Counted from the first letter of the stretch, positions 9,304-18,274 are shown. The stretch: 64,000 bases of DNA from Massilia sp. PDC64 (GCF_900101265.1 NZ_FMZS01000001.1:974468-1038467), one strand, 5' to 3'. Translations and numbers: made by a program. Notes: generated from the sequence alone by a model not told the origin.

Positions 9304-9735
9304 TTACATGTCGACGACATGCCCCGCGACGCGGTGCGACTTCCCGCGGAACAGCGCGACTTTGCGTCCATCCTGGTCCGTCACGACGACGTCGTAGACA
9401 CCCGTCTTGCCGGCCAGCGCCTGCTCGACCGCTTCGGCCACGAGCACGTCGCCCGCGCGGCCCGGTGCGAGGTAGTCGATCGTGCAGCCGGCGCCCACGG
9501 TGTTGAAATTGTGCGAATTGCAGGCGAATGCGAACGCGCTGTCGGCCAGCATGAAGATGTAGCCGCCGTGGCAGGTGCCGTGGCCGTTCAGCATGTCCTC
9601 GCGCACCGGCATGCGCATGCGCGCGTAGCCGGGCCGGATGTCGTCGAGCGTCATGCCCAGTGCCTGGCTGGCCTGGTCGCGTTCGTACATCGTCTTGCCG
9701 GCGAGTCTGGCCAGCGCTTGCGGATCGTTATGCAT
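9304..9735 (-). CDS. paaI: Hotdog-fold hydroxyphenylacetyl-CoA thioesterase
   Basis: A 143-residue hotdog thioesterase. The HGGYIFMLADSAFAFACN segment (His56, Gly57, with Asp65 in the position of the catalytic acid) is the family hallmark, followed by the GAGCTIDYLAP strand. PaaI hydrolyses ring-hydroxylated phenylacetyl-CoA and related esters, which rescues CoA when the pathway stalls. The start is ATG 9735 (MHNDPQALARLAG). It overlaps the last eight bases of paaH, which suggests translational coupling. E. coli PaaI is 140 residues. Confidence 0.93.
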   Translation of the reverse strand: MHNDPQALARLAGKTMYERDQASQALGMTLDDIRPGYARMRMPVREDMLNGHGTCHGGYIFMLADSAFAFACNSHNFNTVGAGCTIDYLAPGRAGDVLVAEAVEQALAGKTGVYDVVVTDQDGRKVALFRGKSHRVAGHVVDM

Positions 9736-11215
9736 GGATGCGGGCCCCCTCGGGGTTGGCCGCGAGCTTGCGGCGCAGCAGCGGCGACACGCGGTAACGG
9801 TCCTCGCCATACGTGGCGCCCAGGTTGGCCAGTACGGTGAAGACGTGGCGCAGCCCGATCGCATCGGCCCACGCAAGCGGACCGCGCGGGTAGTTCACGC
9901 CCTTCTGCATCGCGATGTCGACGGCGGCCGCGGAGCACACGCCCTGGTTGACGGCGTCCAGCGCCTCGTTGGCCAGCATCGCGACGGTGCGCATCACGGC
10001 CATGCCGGGCACGTCGTCCAGGCGCGTCACCGTGAAGCCGGCCTGCTGGAACAGGCCGACGGCGGCATTCCAGGCGGCGTCGCTGCACTGGTCCGCACGG
10101 GCCAGCGCGATGCGCGTGGCCTTGGCCGGGTCGAGCAGCAGGTCGAACAGGATCGTGTCCGGACGACCTTCGTCCGCCGCGCGCTGCGTGGCGCTGCGGC
10201 CGTCGGTCAGGAAGATCGTGGCGGGGCCCTCGGCGACGTACAGACGCGCTTTCAGGGCATGGGTCACCGGATCGGTACCGCCCAGCGTCGCCGGTGCGGC
10301 ACCCTGCTGCGCGGGCTCGGCCTGTGCCAGCGGCGGCGCCACGTCGTCGCCGTAGCGATAGAAACCGCGGCCCGTCTTGCGGCCCAGGAAGCCGGCATTC
10401 ACCAGTTCCTGCTGCACGACGGACGGCGCGAAGCGCGGGTCGCCGTAATACGCGTTGAAGACGGATTGCGTGACCGAGTAATTGACGTCGTGGCCGATCA
10501 GGTCCATCAGCTCGAAGGGGCCCATGCGGAAACCGCCGCAGTCGCGCATCACGGCATCGATCGTGGCCGGGTCGGCCGCGCGTTCCAGCAGCAGGCGCAG
10601 CGCCTCGGCGTAGTACGGGCGCGCGACGCGGTTGACGATGAAGCCGGGCGTGGATTTCGCGTGCACCGGGTTCTTGCCCCAGGCCGACGCGGTCGCGTAC
10701 ACCGTGTCGGCGATGGCCTTGTCGGTGGCGACGCCGGAGATCACTTCCACCAGCGCCATCAGCGGCACCGGGTTAAAAAAGTGCATGCCGACGAGGCGTT
10801 CCGGCCGCCGGAGCCGTGCGCCGATCGCCGTGACGGAAATCGACGACGTGTTCGTCGCGAGGATGCAGTCCGGCCCGACGATGCCTTCCAGGTCGGCGAA
10901 CAGGGCACGCTTGACGTCGAGGTCTTCGACGACGGCTTCGACGACGAGCGCCGCATCCTTCGCGTCGTCCAGCGCGCGCATCGCGTGCACGCGCTCCCGC
11001 GCGAGATCCGCTTCCGCCGCGCCCATGCGACCTTTTTCGACGAGCCGCGCGAGCGCCTTGCCGATGCCCGCGATGGCCCGCTCGACGGCTTCCGGACGCG
11101 TATCGAACAACCGCACCGTATGCCCGGCCACGGCCGCCACCTGGGCGATGCCGGAACCCATCGCGCCGCTGCCGATGACGGCGACGACGCTGTTCTTTTC
11201 CAGTGCCTGGGCCAT
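9728..11215 (-). CDS. paaH: 3-hydroxyadipyl-CoA dehydrogenase
   Basis: A 495-residue NAD-dependent dehydrogenase. The Rossmann nucleotide loop is VIGSGAMGSGIAQ at about 13-25. FFNPVPLMALVEVI near 150 marks the catalytic His/Glu neighbourhood of the first 3HCDH domain, and a second copy of the C-terminal helical domain occupies about 290-495, as in PaaH/PaaC-type dehydrogenases rather than single-copy HbdA. It oxidises 3-hydroxyadipyl-CoA to 3-oxoadipyl-CoA for PaaJ. The start ATG 11215 lies one base after the paaG stop. The longer in-frame start at 11260 would overlap paaG. Confidence 0.93.
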   Translation of the reverse strand: MAQALEKNSVVAVIGSGAMGSGIAQVAAVAGHTVRLFDTRPEAVERAIAGIGKALARLVEKGRMGAAEADLARERVHAMRALDDAKDAALVVEAVVEDLDVKRALFADLEGIVGPDCILATNTSSISVTAIGARLRRPERLVGMHFFNPVPLMALVEVISGVATDKAIADTVYATASAWGKNPVHAKSTPGFIVNRVARPYYAEALRLLLERAADPATIDAVMRDCGGFRMGPFELMDLIGHDVNYSVTQSVFNAYYGDPRFAPSVVQQELVNAGFLGRKTGRGFYRYGDDVAPPLAQAEPAQQGAAPATLGGTDPVTHALKARLYVAEGPATIFLTDGRSATQRAADEGRPDTILFDLLLDPAKATRIALARADQCSDAAWNAAVGLFQQAGFTVTRLDDVPGMAVMRTVAMLANEALDAVNQGVCSAAAVDIAMQKGVNYPRGPLAWADAIGLRHVFTVLANLGATYGEDRYRVSPLLRRKLAANPEGARIHA

Positions 11216-11216
11216 C

Positions 11217-12008
11217 TTATTCCCCCTTGAACTCGGGCTGGCGCTTGGCGATGAATGCACTGACGCCTTCGCGGTAATCGTGGCTGTAACCCAGTTCGCG
11301 CATCATTTCCGCTTCCAGCTGGAGCTGCTGTTCCAGCGTATTGCCCCAGCTTTCCTGCATGGCCCGCTTCGTGAACGCGAGTCCCTTCGTCGGCGCGGTG
11401 GCGAAGTGGCGGGCCATGGCCAGCGCTTCGTCCATCAGCGATTCGTCCGGTACGCAGCGCCAGATCAGGCCCCATTGTTCGGCCTTCTCGGCTGGCAGCT
11501 TGTCGCCCAGCAGTGCGAGCCCCAGCGCGCGCGCCGGTCCGACGAGGCGCGGCAGCGCCCACGTGCCGCCCGTGTCCGGGATCAGGCCCAGCTTGCAGAA
11601 CGCTTCGATGAACGACGCCGACTGCGCGGCCAGCACGATGTCGCACGCGAGTGCCAGGTTGGCGCCGGCGCCGGCGGCCACGCCGTTGACGGCGCAGATC
11701 ACGGGCAGCGGCAGGCTTTTCAGGGTGAGTACGAGCGGCGCATAGAATTTTTCGACGGATTCGCCCAGGTCGACACCCGGTGCGCCCGGCTCCACGGCGC
11801 GGTCGTTCAGGTCCTGGCCGGCGCAAAAGCCGCGGCCGGCGCCCGTCAGCAGCAGCACGCGGACGGTCTTGTCCTCTTCGACGCGTTTCAGGGCGTCGCG
11901 CACTTCGAGGTGCATCGCCTGCGTAAAACTGTTCAGGCGCTCGGGGCGGTTCAGGGTCAGCGTGGCGATGCCCTGTTCGATCGTGAACAGGATGGATTCG
12001 TAGGTCAT
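11217..12008 (-). CDS. paaG: 1,2-epoxyphenylacetyl-CoA isomerase (crotonase family)
   Basis: A 263-residue crotonase. The N-terminus LTLNRPERLNSF, then GAGRGFCAGQDLNDR, ICAVNGVAAGAGANLALACD and FSKLGLIPDTGG-like text are near-identical to E. coli PaaG. The oxyanion-hole residues and the active-site Asp region (LGLIPDTGGTW) are present. It turns the ring epoxide into oxepin-CoA, the substrate of PaaZ, and later shifts double bonds in the linear chain. Only one crotonase gene is in this operon; the usual second one, paaF, is missing. The start is ATG 12008, with paaE ending 20 bases upstream. Confidence 0.94.
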   Translation of the reverse strand: MTYESILFTIEQGIATLTLNRPERLNSFTQAMHLEVRDALKRVEEDKTVRVLLLTGAGRGFCAGQDLNDRAVEPGAPGVDLGESVEKFYAPLVLTLKSLPLPVICAVNGVAAGAGANLALACDIVLAAQSASFIEAFCKLGLIPDTGGTWALPRLVGPARALGLALLGDKLPAEKAEQWGLIWRCVPDESLMDEALAMARHFATAPTKGLAFTKRAMQESWGNTLEQQLQLEAEMMRELGYSHDYREGVSAFIAKRQPEFKGE

Positions 12009-12028
12009 GCGTGTCTCCTCGTTTTTAT

Positions 12029-13108
12029 TCACTCGACCACGTCGAAATCGACGACGACCTTGTCCGTCACCGGGAAGCTCTGGCAGCTCAGCACGAAGCC
12101 GCGCGCGACCTCGTAATCTTCCAGCGCGTAGTTGACGTCCATGTCGACCTGCCCCTCGCGCACCTTGCAGCGGCACGTCGAGCACACGCCGCCCTTGCAC
12201 GAGTAGCGCATGTCGATGCCCGCGCGCAGGCCGGCGTCGAGGATCGATTCCTTGTCGCGCTCCATCGTGAAGCTGGCGTGGTTGCCGTCCATGATCACGG
12301 TGACTTCCGTGTGGTGGTGCGTCTCGCCGGCGGCCTGGCGGCGCGGCTTGCGCGGCTCTTGCGTGGCGCCGGCGGCGAACAGTTCGATGCGGATGCGCTC
12401 TTTCGGCATGCCCGCTTCCTGCAGCGCGGCGGACACGCCGTGCATCATGTCTTCCGGACCGCAGATGAACGCGTAGTCGACGTCTTCCACGCGCAGCCAG
12501 CGCTGGAACAGCTGGCGGCACTTGTCCTGCGTGATGCGGCCGTTGAACAGCTCGATGTCCTGCTGCTCGCGGCTCATCACGTAGACGAGGTTCAGGCGTT
12601 CCAGGTACTGGTCCTTCAGCTCGGCCAGCTCGTCGCGGAAGATCACGGACGACGACGCGCGGTTCCCGTACAACACGGTGAAGCGGCTGTGCGGCTCGGC
12701 GATCAGGGTCGTCTTGACGATGGACAGGATCGGCGTGATGCCGCTGCCCGCCGCGAAGGCCAGGTAGTGGCGGCGGCTCTCGGGTTCCAGCGGCAGGTTG
12801 AAGCGGCCTTCCGGCGGCATCACGTCGAGCGTGACGCCGGGCCGGATGCATTCGTTGGCCCAGGTCGAGAACAGCCCGCCCGGGACGCGCTTGATGGCGA
12901 CACGCAGCCTGTCGTCCTGCACGGCCGAGCAGATCGAATAGGAGCGGCGCACGTCCTCGCCGTCGATCATCGCGCGCAAGGTCAGGTGCTGGCCCTGGCG
13001 GTACCGGAAGACCTCGCGCAGCGGCGGCGGGACGTCGAACGTGACGGCGATCGCGTCGCGCGTCTCGTGCTTCACGTGCGCCACGGTCAGTGGATAGAAT
13101 TTGCTCAT
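12029..13108 (-). CDS. paaE: Phenylacetyl-CoA 1,2-epoxidase, reductase subunit E
   Basis: A 359-residue reductase that passes electrons from NADPH to the PaaA diiron site. The N-terminal ferredoxin-reductase part has the FAD motif RRSYSIC (54-60) and the pyridine-nucleotide motif FAAGSGITPILSIV. The C-terminal plant-type 2Fe-2S domain has cysteines at about 304, 309, 312 and 342 in CKGGVCSTC and FVLSCQSFP. All four ligands are present. The start ATG 13108 gives MSKFYPLTVAHV, the typical PaaE beginning. It is the last of the five epoxidase subunit genes in the usual A-B-C-D-E order. Confidence 0.96.
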   Translation of the reverse strand: MSKFYPLTVAHVKHETRDAIAVTFDVPPPLREVFRYRQGQHLTLRAMIDGEDVRRSYSICSAVQDDRLRVAIKRVPGGLFSTWANECIRPGVTLDVMPPEGRFNLPLEPESRRHYLAFAAGSGITPILSIVKTTLIAEPHSRFTVLYGNRASSSVIFRDELAELKDQYLERLNLVYVMSREQQDIELFNGRITQDKCRQLFQRWLRVEDVDYAFICGPEDMMHGVSAALQEAGMPKERIRIELFAAGATQEPRKPRRQAAGETHHHTEVTVIMDGNHASFTMERDKESILDAGLRAGIDMRYSCKGGVCSTCRCKVREGQVDMDVNYALEDYEVARGFVLSCQSFPVTDKVVVDFDVVE

Positions 13109-13129
13109 TCAGGCCTCAATGGCATTTGC

Positions 13130-13657
13130 TCAGTGACATTTAAAATAGTCGAACGGCTCTCGGCAATCCAGGCACTGGTACAACGCCTTGCACGGGGTCG
13201 AGCCGAACTGGCTGGTGAGACGTGTATGCGTCGAACCGCAGTGCGGACACGCGACGTCCGGCTGCTGGATCGCGTGGCGCTTCACGCCGTGCGTCAGCGC
13301 GCTGATGTCGATCACCTGCTGCACGGGCGGCGCGATGCCGTAGCCCTTCAGCGCGGCCTTGCCGGCGTCGCTCATCCAGTCCGTCGTCCACGCGGGTGAC
13401 AGCCGGGTGACGATGCGCAGGCGCTCCACGCCACGGTCGCGCAGCGCACGCTCGACGTCCTCCGCGATGACTTCCATCGCGGGGCAGCCGGAATACGTCG
13501 GGGTGATCGTGACGACGCATGCGCCGTCGTCGTCCACCGTCACGTCGCGCACGATGCCCAGGTCCACGACGGAGATCACGGGGATCTCCGGATCCGGGAC
13601 CTCGCCCAGCCAGGACCACACCCGGTCGGCCGTGATCGGTGACGTGGCCGCGGTCAT
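13130..13657 (-). CDS. paaD: Phenylacetyl-CoA epoxidase assembly protein PaaD (MIP18/DUF59 type)
   Basis: A 175-residue protein needed for iron-sulfur maturation of the epoxidase system. Residues from about 10 to 95 are a MIP18/DUF59 domain with EVPDPEIPVISVVDLG and TPTYSGCPAMEVI, where the Cys is the conserved cluster-binding residue. The C-terminal third is a cysteine-rich ribbon (CPHCGSTHTRL ... ALYQCLDCREPFDYFKCH). The start is placed at ATG 13657, which overlaps the paaC stop as TGATG and sits six bases after a GGA. An alternative ATG two codons earlier (13663) is possible. Confidence 0.92.
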   Translation of the reverse strand: MTAATSPITADRVWSWLGEVPDPEIPVISVVDLGIVRDVTVDDDGACVVTITPTYSGCPAMEVIAEDVERALRDRGVERLRIVTRLSPAWTTDWMSDAGKAALKGYGIAPPVQQVIDISALTHGVKRHAIQQPDVACPHCGSTHTRLTSQFGSTPCKALYQCLDCREPFDYFKCH

Positions 13658-14412
13658 CACCATTCCACGCCCGGGTAGGCGCGCTGCAGGAACTGCATCT
13701 CGGCCAGGATATAGCCGAGGCGCTCCGTGTGCCGGCCCTGCTTGCCGCCGCGCTGGACGTACGCATCCACGGGCGGCATCGCCAGCGTCGCTTCTTCCAG
13801 CACCTCGGCCACGTGGGCGAGGAAGGCCTCGCGCAGCGGTTCGGCCGGCGGCGCGACGCCCTGCGCGACCATGGCCAGGTCGACGTCGTCGTAGATGAAC
13901 ATTTCGCCGGCATAGGTCCACAGCTCGTCGAGCGCGTCCTGCATCTTGCGCCGGCTGACATCCGTGCCGTCGCCCAGGCGCACGACGAGGTCGCCGCTGC
14001 GGCGCAGGTGGTACGTGACTTCCTTGATCGATTTTTCCGCGATCTCCGCGATGCGGCGGTCGCTGGACGAGAGCAGGCCGCGCATCAGGAAGTAGTGCCA
14101 TGTATCGAACAGGAACTGGCGCGTCAGCGTCTGTGCGTAGTCGCCGTTCGGCTGCTCGACGAGCAGGCAGTTGCGAAAGTCACGCGTGTCGCGCAGGTAC
14201 GCTAAACGGTCCTCGTCGCGGCCGTGGCCTTCGATCTCGCCCGCGTACGTGAGCCACATCCGCGTCTGGCCCAGCAGGTCGAGGGCGACGTTGGTCAGCG
14301 CCATGTCTTCTTCCAGCGCCGGACCCTTGCCGCACAGCTGCGACAGCTGCTGCGACAGGATCAGCGCGTTGTCGCCCTGCCGCAAAAGGTAGTCGAACTT
14401 GTTCGCGTCCAT
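13657..14412 (-). CDS. paaC: Phenylacetyl-CoA epoxidase structural subunit C
   Basis: A 251-residue ferritin-like protein that pairs with PaaA as the non-catalytic half of the epoxidase. The N-terminal region (MDANKFDYLLRQGDNALIL, then LSQLCGKGPALEEDMALTN) and WHYFLMRGLLSSSD match PaaC. The PaaA metal ligands are only partly kept, as expected for the structural subunit. It starts seven bases after paaB and overlaps the paaD start by one base. The length equals that of E. coli PaaC (248). Confidence 0.94.
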   Translation of the reverse strand: MDANKFDYLLRQGDNALILSQQLSQLCGKGPALEEDMALTNVALDLLGQTRMWLTYAGEIEGHGRDEDRLAYLRDTRDFRNCLLVEQPNGDYAQTLTRQFLFDTWHYFLMRGLLSSSDRRIAEIAEKSIKEVTYHLRRSGDLVVRLGDGTDVSRRKMQDALDELWTYAGEMFIYDDVDLAMVAQGVAPPAEPLREAFLAHVAEVLEEATLAMPPVDAYVQRGGKQGRHTERLGYILAEMQFLQRAYPGVEW

Positions 14413-14419
14413 GTTGCGC

Positions 14420-14704
14420 TCACAGGTTCTTGACTTCTTCCGGCATCGGGAAGAAGGTCGGGTGGCGATAGACCTTGCTGTTCGACGGTTCGAACAGCGC
14501 GTCCTTGTCGGCCGGGCTGGACGCGACGATGTCGGCGGCCTTCACCACCCAGATCGACACGCCTTCGTTGCGGCGCGTGTAGACGTCGCGCGCGTTGTTG
14601 ATCGCCATCTCGGCATCCGGCGCGTGCAGGCTGCCCACGTGTTTATGGGCGAGGCCGTGCTGGCTGCGGATGAAGACTTCCCACAGGGGCCATTCCTTGC
14701 TCAT
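14420..14704 (-). CDS. paaB: Phenylacetyl-CoA epoxidase subunit B
   Basis: A 94-residue protein with the PaaB core: EWPLWEVFIRSQHGLAHKHVG, then DAEMAINNARDVYTRR and EGVSIWVVKAADI. PaaB bridges the PaaAC heterodimers of the epoxidase complex. The start is the ATG at 14704 rather than the in-frame start five codons earlier, because it follows an AGGGAGA ribosome site. It is 24 bases after paaA and seven before paaC. A normal length for the family (95). Confidence 0.95.
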   Translation of the reverse strand: MSKEWPLWEVFIRSQHGLAHKHVGSLHAPDAEMAINNARDVYTRRNEGVSIWVVKAADIVASSPADKDALFEPSNSKVYRHPTFFPMPEEVKNL

Positions 14705-14728
14705 TGTTGTCTCCCTCATTGCTGTCCG

Positions 14729-15718
14729 TTATGCGGCGGCTTTTTTCGCGGCCTGCTTCTCGGCGTGCGCGACGAGCGCCTCCCGGAACCACGCGCCATC
14801 CTCGTAGGCCTTCACGCGGGTGCGCAGGCGCTCCTTGTTGCACGGCCCGTTGCCCTTCAGGACGTTATAAAACTCGTCCCAGTCGATTTCGCCGAAGTCG
14901 TAATGGCCCCGTTCCTCGTTCCACTTGAGGTCCGGGTCGGGAATGGTGAGCCCGAGGAATTCGGCCTGGGGCACGGTCTGGTCGACCATGCGCTGGCGCA
15001 GCTCGTCGTTCGAGAACAGCTTGATGCGCCATTGCGTCGATTGCGCGCTGTTGACGGATTCCGCGTCCGACGGGCCGAACATCATCAGCGACGGCCACCA
15101 CCAGCGGTTGAGGGCATCCTGCGCCATCGCCTTCTGCTCGGGCGTGCCCTGGGCCAGCTTCATCATGATGTCGTAGCCCTGGCGCGCGTGGAACGACTCT
15201 TCCTTGCAGACGCGGATCATCGCGCGCGCATACGGGCCGTACGAGCAGCGGCACAGCGGGATCTGGTTGATGATCGCGGAGCCGTCCACCAGCCAGCCGA
15301 TGGCGCCGATGTCGGCCCAGGTCAGGGTCGGGTAATTGAAGATGCTCGAGTACTTGGCCTTGCCCGAGTGCAGGGCGGCCAGCAGCTCGTCGCGCGACAC
15401 GCCCAGGGTCTCCGCAGCGCTGTACAGGTACAGGCCGTGACCAGCTTCGTCCTGGATCTTGGCCAGCAGGATGGATTTGCGCTTCAAGGTCGGCGCGCGC
15501 GTCACCCAGTTGCCTTCCGGCAGCTGGCCGACGATTTCGGAATGCGCATGCTGGGAAATCTGGCGGATCAGCGTCTTGCGGTACGCCTCGGGCATCCAGT
15601 CCTTCGGCTCGATCTTCACGCCGGCGTCGATGCGCGCCTGGAACGCCTGCTCTTCCTCGCTCATGTCGGCGCGGGTCTGGACCTGTTTCAGGCCGGTTTC
15701 AACCATCTGGGCATACAT
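14729..15718 (-). CDS. paaA: Phenylacetyl-CoA 1,2-epoxidase catalytic subunit A
   Basis: A 329-residue ferritin-like diiron monooxygenase subunit; it puts one oxygen atom into the aromatic ring of phenylacetyl-CoA. The diiron ExxH pair is visible in [19 protein letters not shown] and a second in [15 protein letters not shown]. The start is ATG 15718 ([12 protein letters not shown]). The open frame runs back to 16003 through the promoter and the divergent paaX gene, which cannot be coding. It is the first gene of the leftward operon. The C-terminus carries an Ala/Lys-rich tail ending KQAAKKAAA. Confidence 0.96.
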   Translation of the reverse strand: MYAQMVETGLKQVQTRADMSEEEQAFQARIDAGVKIEPKDWMPEAYRKTLIRQISQHAHSEIVGQLPEGNWVTRAPTLKRKSILLAKIQDEAGHGLYLYSAAETLGVSRDELLAALHSGKAKYSSIFNYPTLTWADIGAIGWLVDGSAIINQIPLCRCSYGPYARAMIRVCKEESFHARQGYDIMMKLAQGTPEQKAMAQDALNRWWWPSLMMFGPSDAESVNSAQSTQWRIKLFSNDELRQRMVDQTVPQAEFLGLTIPDPDLKWNEERGHYDFGEIDWDEFYNVLKGNGPCNKERLRTRVKAYEDGAWFREALVAHAEKQAAKKAAA

Positions 15719-15750
15719 GGCTGGTCTCCATTTGAGTTCTGTCTGAATCC

Positions 15751-15779
15751 ATAATACGATACAAGAATATCGATGTATA
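15751..15779 (-). promoter_or_regulatory. paaA promoter with a palindromic operator in its spacer
   Basis: Read leftward, TATACA (15779-15774) and TATTAT (15756-15751) are separated by 17 bases and sit 33 bases before the paaA ATG. The spacer is almost wholly the inverted repeat CGATA-N6-TATCG (15757-15772). A repressor bound there would block the polymerase. PaaX, encoded just beside it on the opposite strand, is the natural candidate; this is inference. Confidence 0.6.
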
Positions 15780-15821
15780 GCGAAATTTTGAATCATATTG
15801 AGACCGGGTAAAATCGCCGTC

Positions 15822-16748
15822 ATGAACGAACCCAGCAGCCACCAGTGGATCGCCCACTTCCTCGGCACCGACCCGCCGCGTTCCAAATCGCTCGTGATGA
15901 CGATCTTCGGCGACGCCATCGCGCCGCACGGCGGCCGCCTGTGGCTGGGCAGCCTGATCGAGCTGGTGGCGCCGCTGGGCGTCACGGACCGGCTCGTGCG
16001 CACGAGCGTGTTCCGCCTCGTGCAGGAGGGTTGGCTGGTGGCGAACCGCGAAGGCCGGCGCAGCAGTTACGCGCTGCAGCCCGACGCCGCGCCCCGCTTC
16101 GCGCGCGCCAACCGCCGCATCTACGCGCCGCCCGGCGTCGACTGGGACGGCCGCTGGACCCTGCTGCTGGCACCCAACGGCAGCATCGACAGTGCCCTGC
16201 GGGCGGCCGTGCGCAAGGAACTCGAATGGGAAGGTTTTGCCATGCTGGCGCCGGGCCTGCTGGCGCATCCGGCGGCCGACCTGGACGGCGTGGCCGAGGT
16301 GCTGCGGCGCGTGGACGGCGGCGGCAAAATCTTCGTGTGCGCCGCGACGGAACTGCCGGGCATCGGCGCCCGTCCGCTGGCCCAACTGGTGCGCGAAGGC
16401 TGGGACTTGTCGGCCGTCGTGGCCGGCTACCGCCGTTTCATCGAGGAATTCACGCCGCTGCTCGACCTGCTCCGCGCCGAGCCGGCGCCGGATCCGCAGC
16501 AGGCGTTCATCGTGCGTACGCTGCTGATCCATGCGTACCGCCGCGTCCAGCTGCACGATCCGATGCTGCCGCTGGCGCTGCTCCCGCAGCCGTGGCCGGG
16601 GTCGGAGGCGTATGCGCTGGCGCAGGCGATCTACCGACTCGTGTGGGCGCCGGCCGAGCGGCATCTGATGGACGTGCTGCGGCGCGAAGATGCGGCGGCG
16701 CCGGAGGCCGATGCGGGGCTCTATGAGCGGTTCGGCGGGCTGGGCTGA
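15822..16748 (+). CDS. paaX: Phenylacetate pathway repressor PaaX
   Basis: A 308-residue PaaX-family regulator. The N-terminal winged-helix region includes [20 protein letters not shown] and [20 protein letters not shown], followed by the arginine-rich wing [11 protein letters not shown], and the C-terminal PaaX domain ends near [19 protein letters not shown]. In E. coli PaaX represses the paa operon and is released by phenylacetyl-CoA. It is divergent from paaA with 103 bases between. The start at ATG 15822 gives [13 protein letters not shown]; the earlier in-frame GTG/ATG region overlaps the promoter. Many betaproteobacteria use a TetR regulator (PaaR) instead, so the PaaX type here is worth noting. 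Confidence 0.92.
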   Translation: MNEPSSHQWIAHFLGTDPPRSKSLVMTIFGDAIAPHGGRLWLGSLIELVAPLGVTDRLVRTSVFRLVQEGWLVANREGRRSSYALQPDAAPRFARANRRIYAPPGVDWDGRWTLLLAPNGSIDSALRAAVRKELEWEGFAMLAPGLLAHPAADLDGVAEVLRRVDGGGKIFVCAATELPGIGARPLAQLVREGWDLSAVVAGYRRFIEEFTPLLDLLRAEPAPDPQQAFIVRTLLIHAYRRVQLHDPMLPLALLPQPWPGSEAYALAQAIYRLVWAPAERHLMDVLRREDAAAPEADAGLYERFGGLG

Positions 16749-17003
16749 TCAGCAATCCAACGCAAACTGCGCCGCCGCCATCGGATGACGGATGCGGTCC
16801 AGCGCCAGTTCCAGGTCGAGCCCGGGCCAGTACAGGCACTCCCCGCCCAGGGGCTGGATGTGGCACAGCTGCGCCACGGTGGCGTGCTCGAACCAGGGGA
16901 ACAACGCGAACGGTACGTACAGCTCTTCGTCGCGCCAGCGCAGCCAGAAGCCGCGCCGGTCGATGCTCGTGATTTCCGGCCGCGCCACACGGATATTCAT
17001 CAT
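16749..17003 (-). CDS. DUF2442-type small protein
   Basis: An 84-residue protein. The order RPEITSIDRRGFWLRWRDEE, then LYVPFALFPWFEHATVAQLC and GECLYWPGLDLELALDRI, is that of DUF2442, a family of unknown role often found beside toxin-antitoxin-like DUF4160 genes. No DUF4160 partner is adjacent. Two ATG codons (17003, 17000) can serve; GGGGAGGG lies just before both, with better spacing for 17000. The gene ends tail to tail with paaX with no gap and is otherwise alone. Confidence 0.7.
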   Translation of the reverse strand: MMNIRVARPEITSIDRRGFWLRWRDEELYVPFALFPWFEHATVAQLCHIQPLGGECLYWPGLDLELALDRIRHPMAAAQFALDC

Positions 17004-17108
17004 GTTCCCTCCCCTCGATGAGGCCAAGCAAGAACAGTAGCAAACCATTCGGCATCGTCCTTTAAGCGTTATCATGCCGCCTCACACCCAACAACAACAG
17101 GACGCACC

Positions 17109-18245
17109 ATGTCTATCAAGATCAGCAGCCAGTTCGACGCTGGCGCCATCGAGGTCGTGAACGCCACGAGCGCGAACGCCATCGACCTGAACATCCGCAA
17201 GGACTCGCACGCCGACATCACCCAGTGGTTCTATTTCCGCCTGCAGGGCGCGCAGGCGCAGCCGTGCACGATCCGCCTGCTCAACGCGGGCCAGTCCGCG
17301 TATCCGAAGGGCTGGGAAGACTATCACGCGATGGCCAGCTACGACCGCGTGAACTGGTTCCGCGTGCCGACCAGCTTCGACGGCCAGGTGCTTACCATCG
17401 AGCACACGCCCGCCATGGACAGTGTCTACTACGCCTATTTCGAACCGTATTCGTGGGAACGCCACCTGGAGCTGCTCGACCGCGCCCAGCTGTCCGAACA
17501 CGTGCGCATGCTGGACCTCGGCTCGACCGTCGACGGCCGCGACCTGAACCTGCTCGTCATCGGCGACGAGGCGGCCGGCAAGAAGAAAGTCTGGGTCATC
17601 GCGCGCCAGCACCCGGGCGAGACGATGGCGGAATGGTTCGTCGAAGGCATGCTCGACGCGCTGCTGGACCCGGCCCACCCGTTCGGCCGCCAGCTGCTGA
17701 AGGAGACCGTGTTCTACGTCGTGCCGAACATGAACCCGGACGGCTCGGTGCGCGGCAACCTGCGCACGAACGCTGCCGGCGCCAACCTGAACCGCGAGTG
17801 GCTCAATCCGTCGCTGGAACGCAGCCCGGAAGTCTTCCTGGTCCGCAAGAAGATGGAAGAGACGGGCGTCGACCTGTTCCTGGACGTGCACGGCGACGAG
17901 GGCCTGCCCTACGTCTTCATCGCCGGCAGCGATGCCCTGCCGACCTTCACGGCCGAACAGGCTGCCGCGCAGAAGGCATTCTCGGACGCTTTCATGATCG
18001 CGAGCCCGGACTTCCAGGATGTGTACGGCTACCCGAAAGAGCCGTACACGGACGAGGTGCTGACGATGGGCTCGCCGTACGTCACGCACGCGTTCGGCTG
18101 CCTGTCGCTGACGCTGGAACTGCCGTTCAAGGACAACGCGAACGACCCGGATCCGCAGGTCGGCTGGGACGGCGCCCGCAGCGCGCGCCTCGGCGCCGCC
18201 GTGCTGCAGCCGGTGCTGCAGGCCGTGCGGCGACTGGAAAAATAA
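17109..18245 (+). CDS. M14-family zinc carboxypeptidase (cytosolic carboxypeptidase-like)
   Basis: A 378-residue protein without signal peptide. Residues 1-120 form the beta-sandwich that precedes the catalytic domain in the cytosolic carboxypeptidase (CCP/AGBL) branch of M14. Zinc ligands are HPGET (His168, Glu171) and the His of DVHGDEG near 260; PNMNPDG and NLNREW are the substrate-binding residues of the family. The catalytic Glu is likely in TLELPFKD near 335. Eukaryotic CCPs trim glutamate from tubulin tails; in bacteria the substrate is unknown. It is monocistronic, with an intrinsic terminator right after its stop. Confidence 0.88.
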   Translation: MSIKISSQFDAGAIEVVNATSANAIDLNIRKDSHADITQWFYFRLQGAQAQPCTIRLLNAGQSAYPKGWEDYHAMASYDRVNWFRVPTSFDGQVLTIEHTPAMDSVYYAYFEPYSWERHLELLDRAQLSEHVRMLDLGSTVDGRDLNLLVIGDEAAGKKKVWVIARQHPGETMAEWFVEGMLDALLDPAHPFGRQLLKETVFYVVPNMNPDGSVRGNLRTNAAGANLNREWLNPSLERSPEVFLVRKKMEETGVDLFLDVHGDEGLPYVFIAGSDALPTFTAEQAAAQKAFSDAFMIASPDFQDVYGYPKEPYTDEVLTMGSPYVTHAFGCLSLTLELPFKDNANDPDPQVGWDGARSARLGAAVLQPVLQAVRRLEK

Positions 18246-18247
18246 TA

Positions 18248-18271
18248 AACGGGGCGCAAGCCCCGTTATTG
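18248..18271 (+). terminator. Intrinsic terminator after the M14 carboxypeptidase gene
   Basis: Perfect 8-base arms AACGGGGC (18248-18255) and GCCCCGTT (18260-18267) with a GCAA tetraloop, followed by a short T-rich tail. Two bases after the stop codon. It can also serve the convergent nitroreductase gene. Confidence 0.85.
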
Positions 18272-18274
18272 CTC

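Noticed and set aside
15719..16003. An N-terminal extension of paaA
   Set aside because: It crosses the paaA promoter and the coding part of paaX; normal PaaA proteins begin at the chosen start.
15699..16664. A frame opposite paaX that could be read as a second regulator
   Set aside because: It is out of phase with family motifs and made by GC-rich third positions of paaX.
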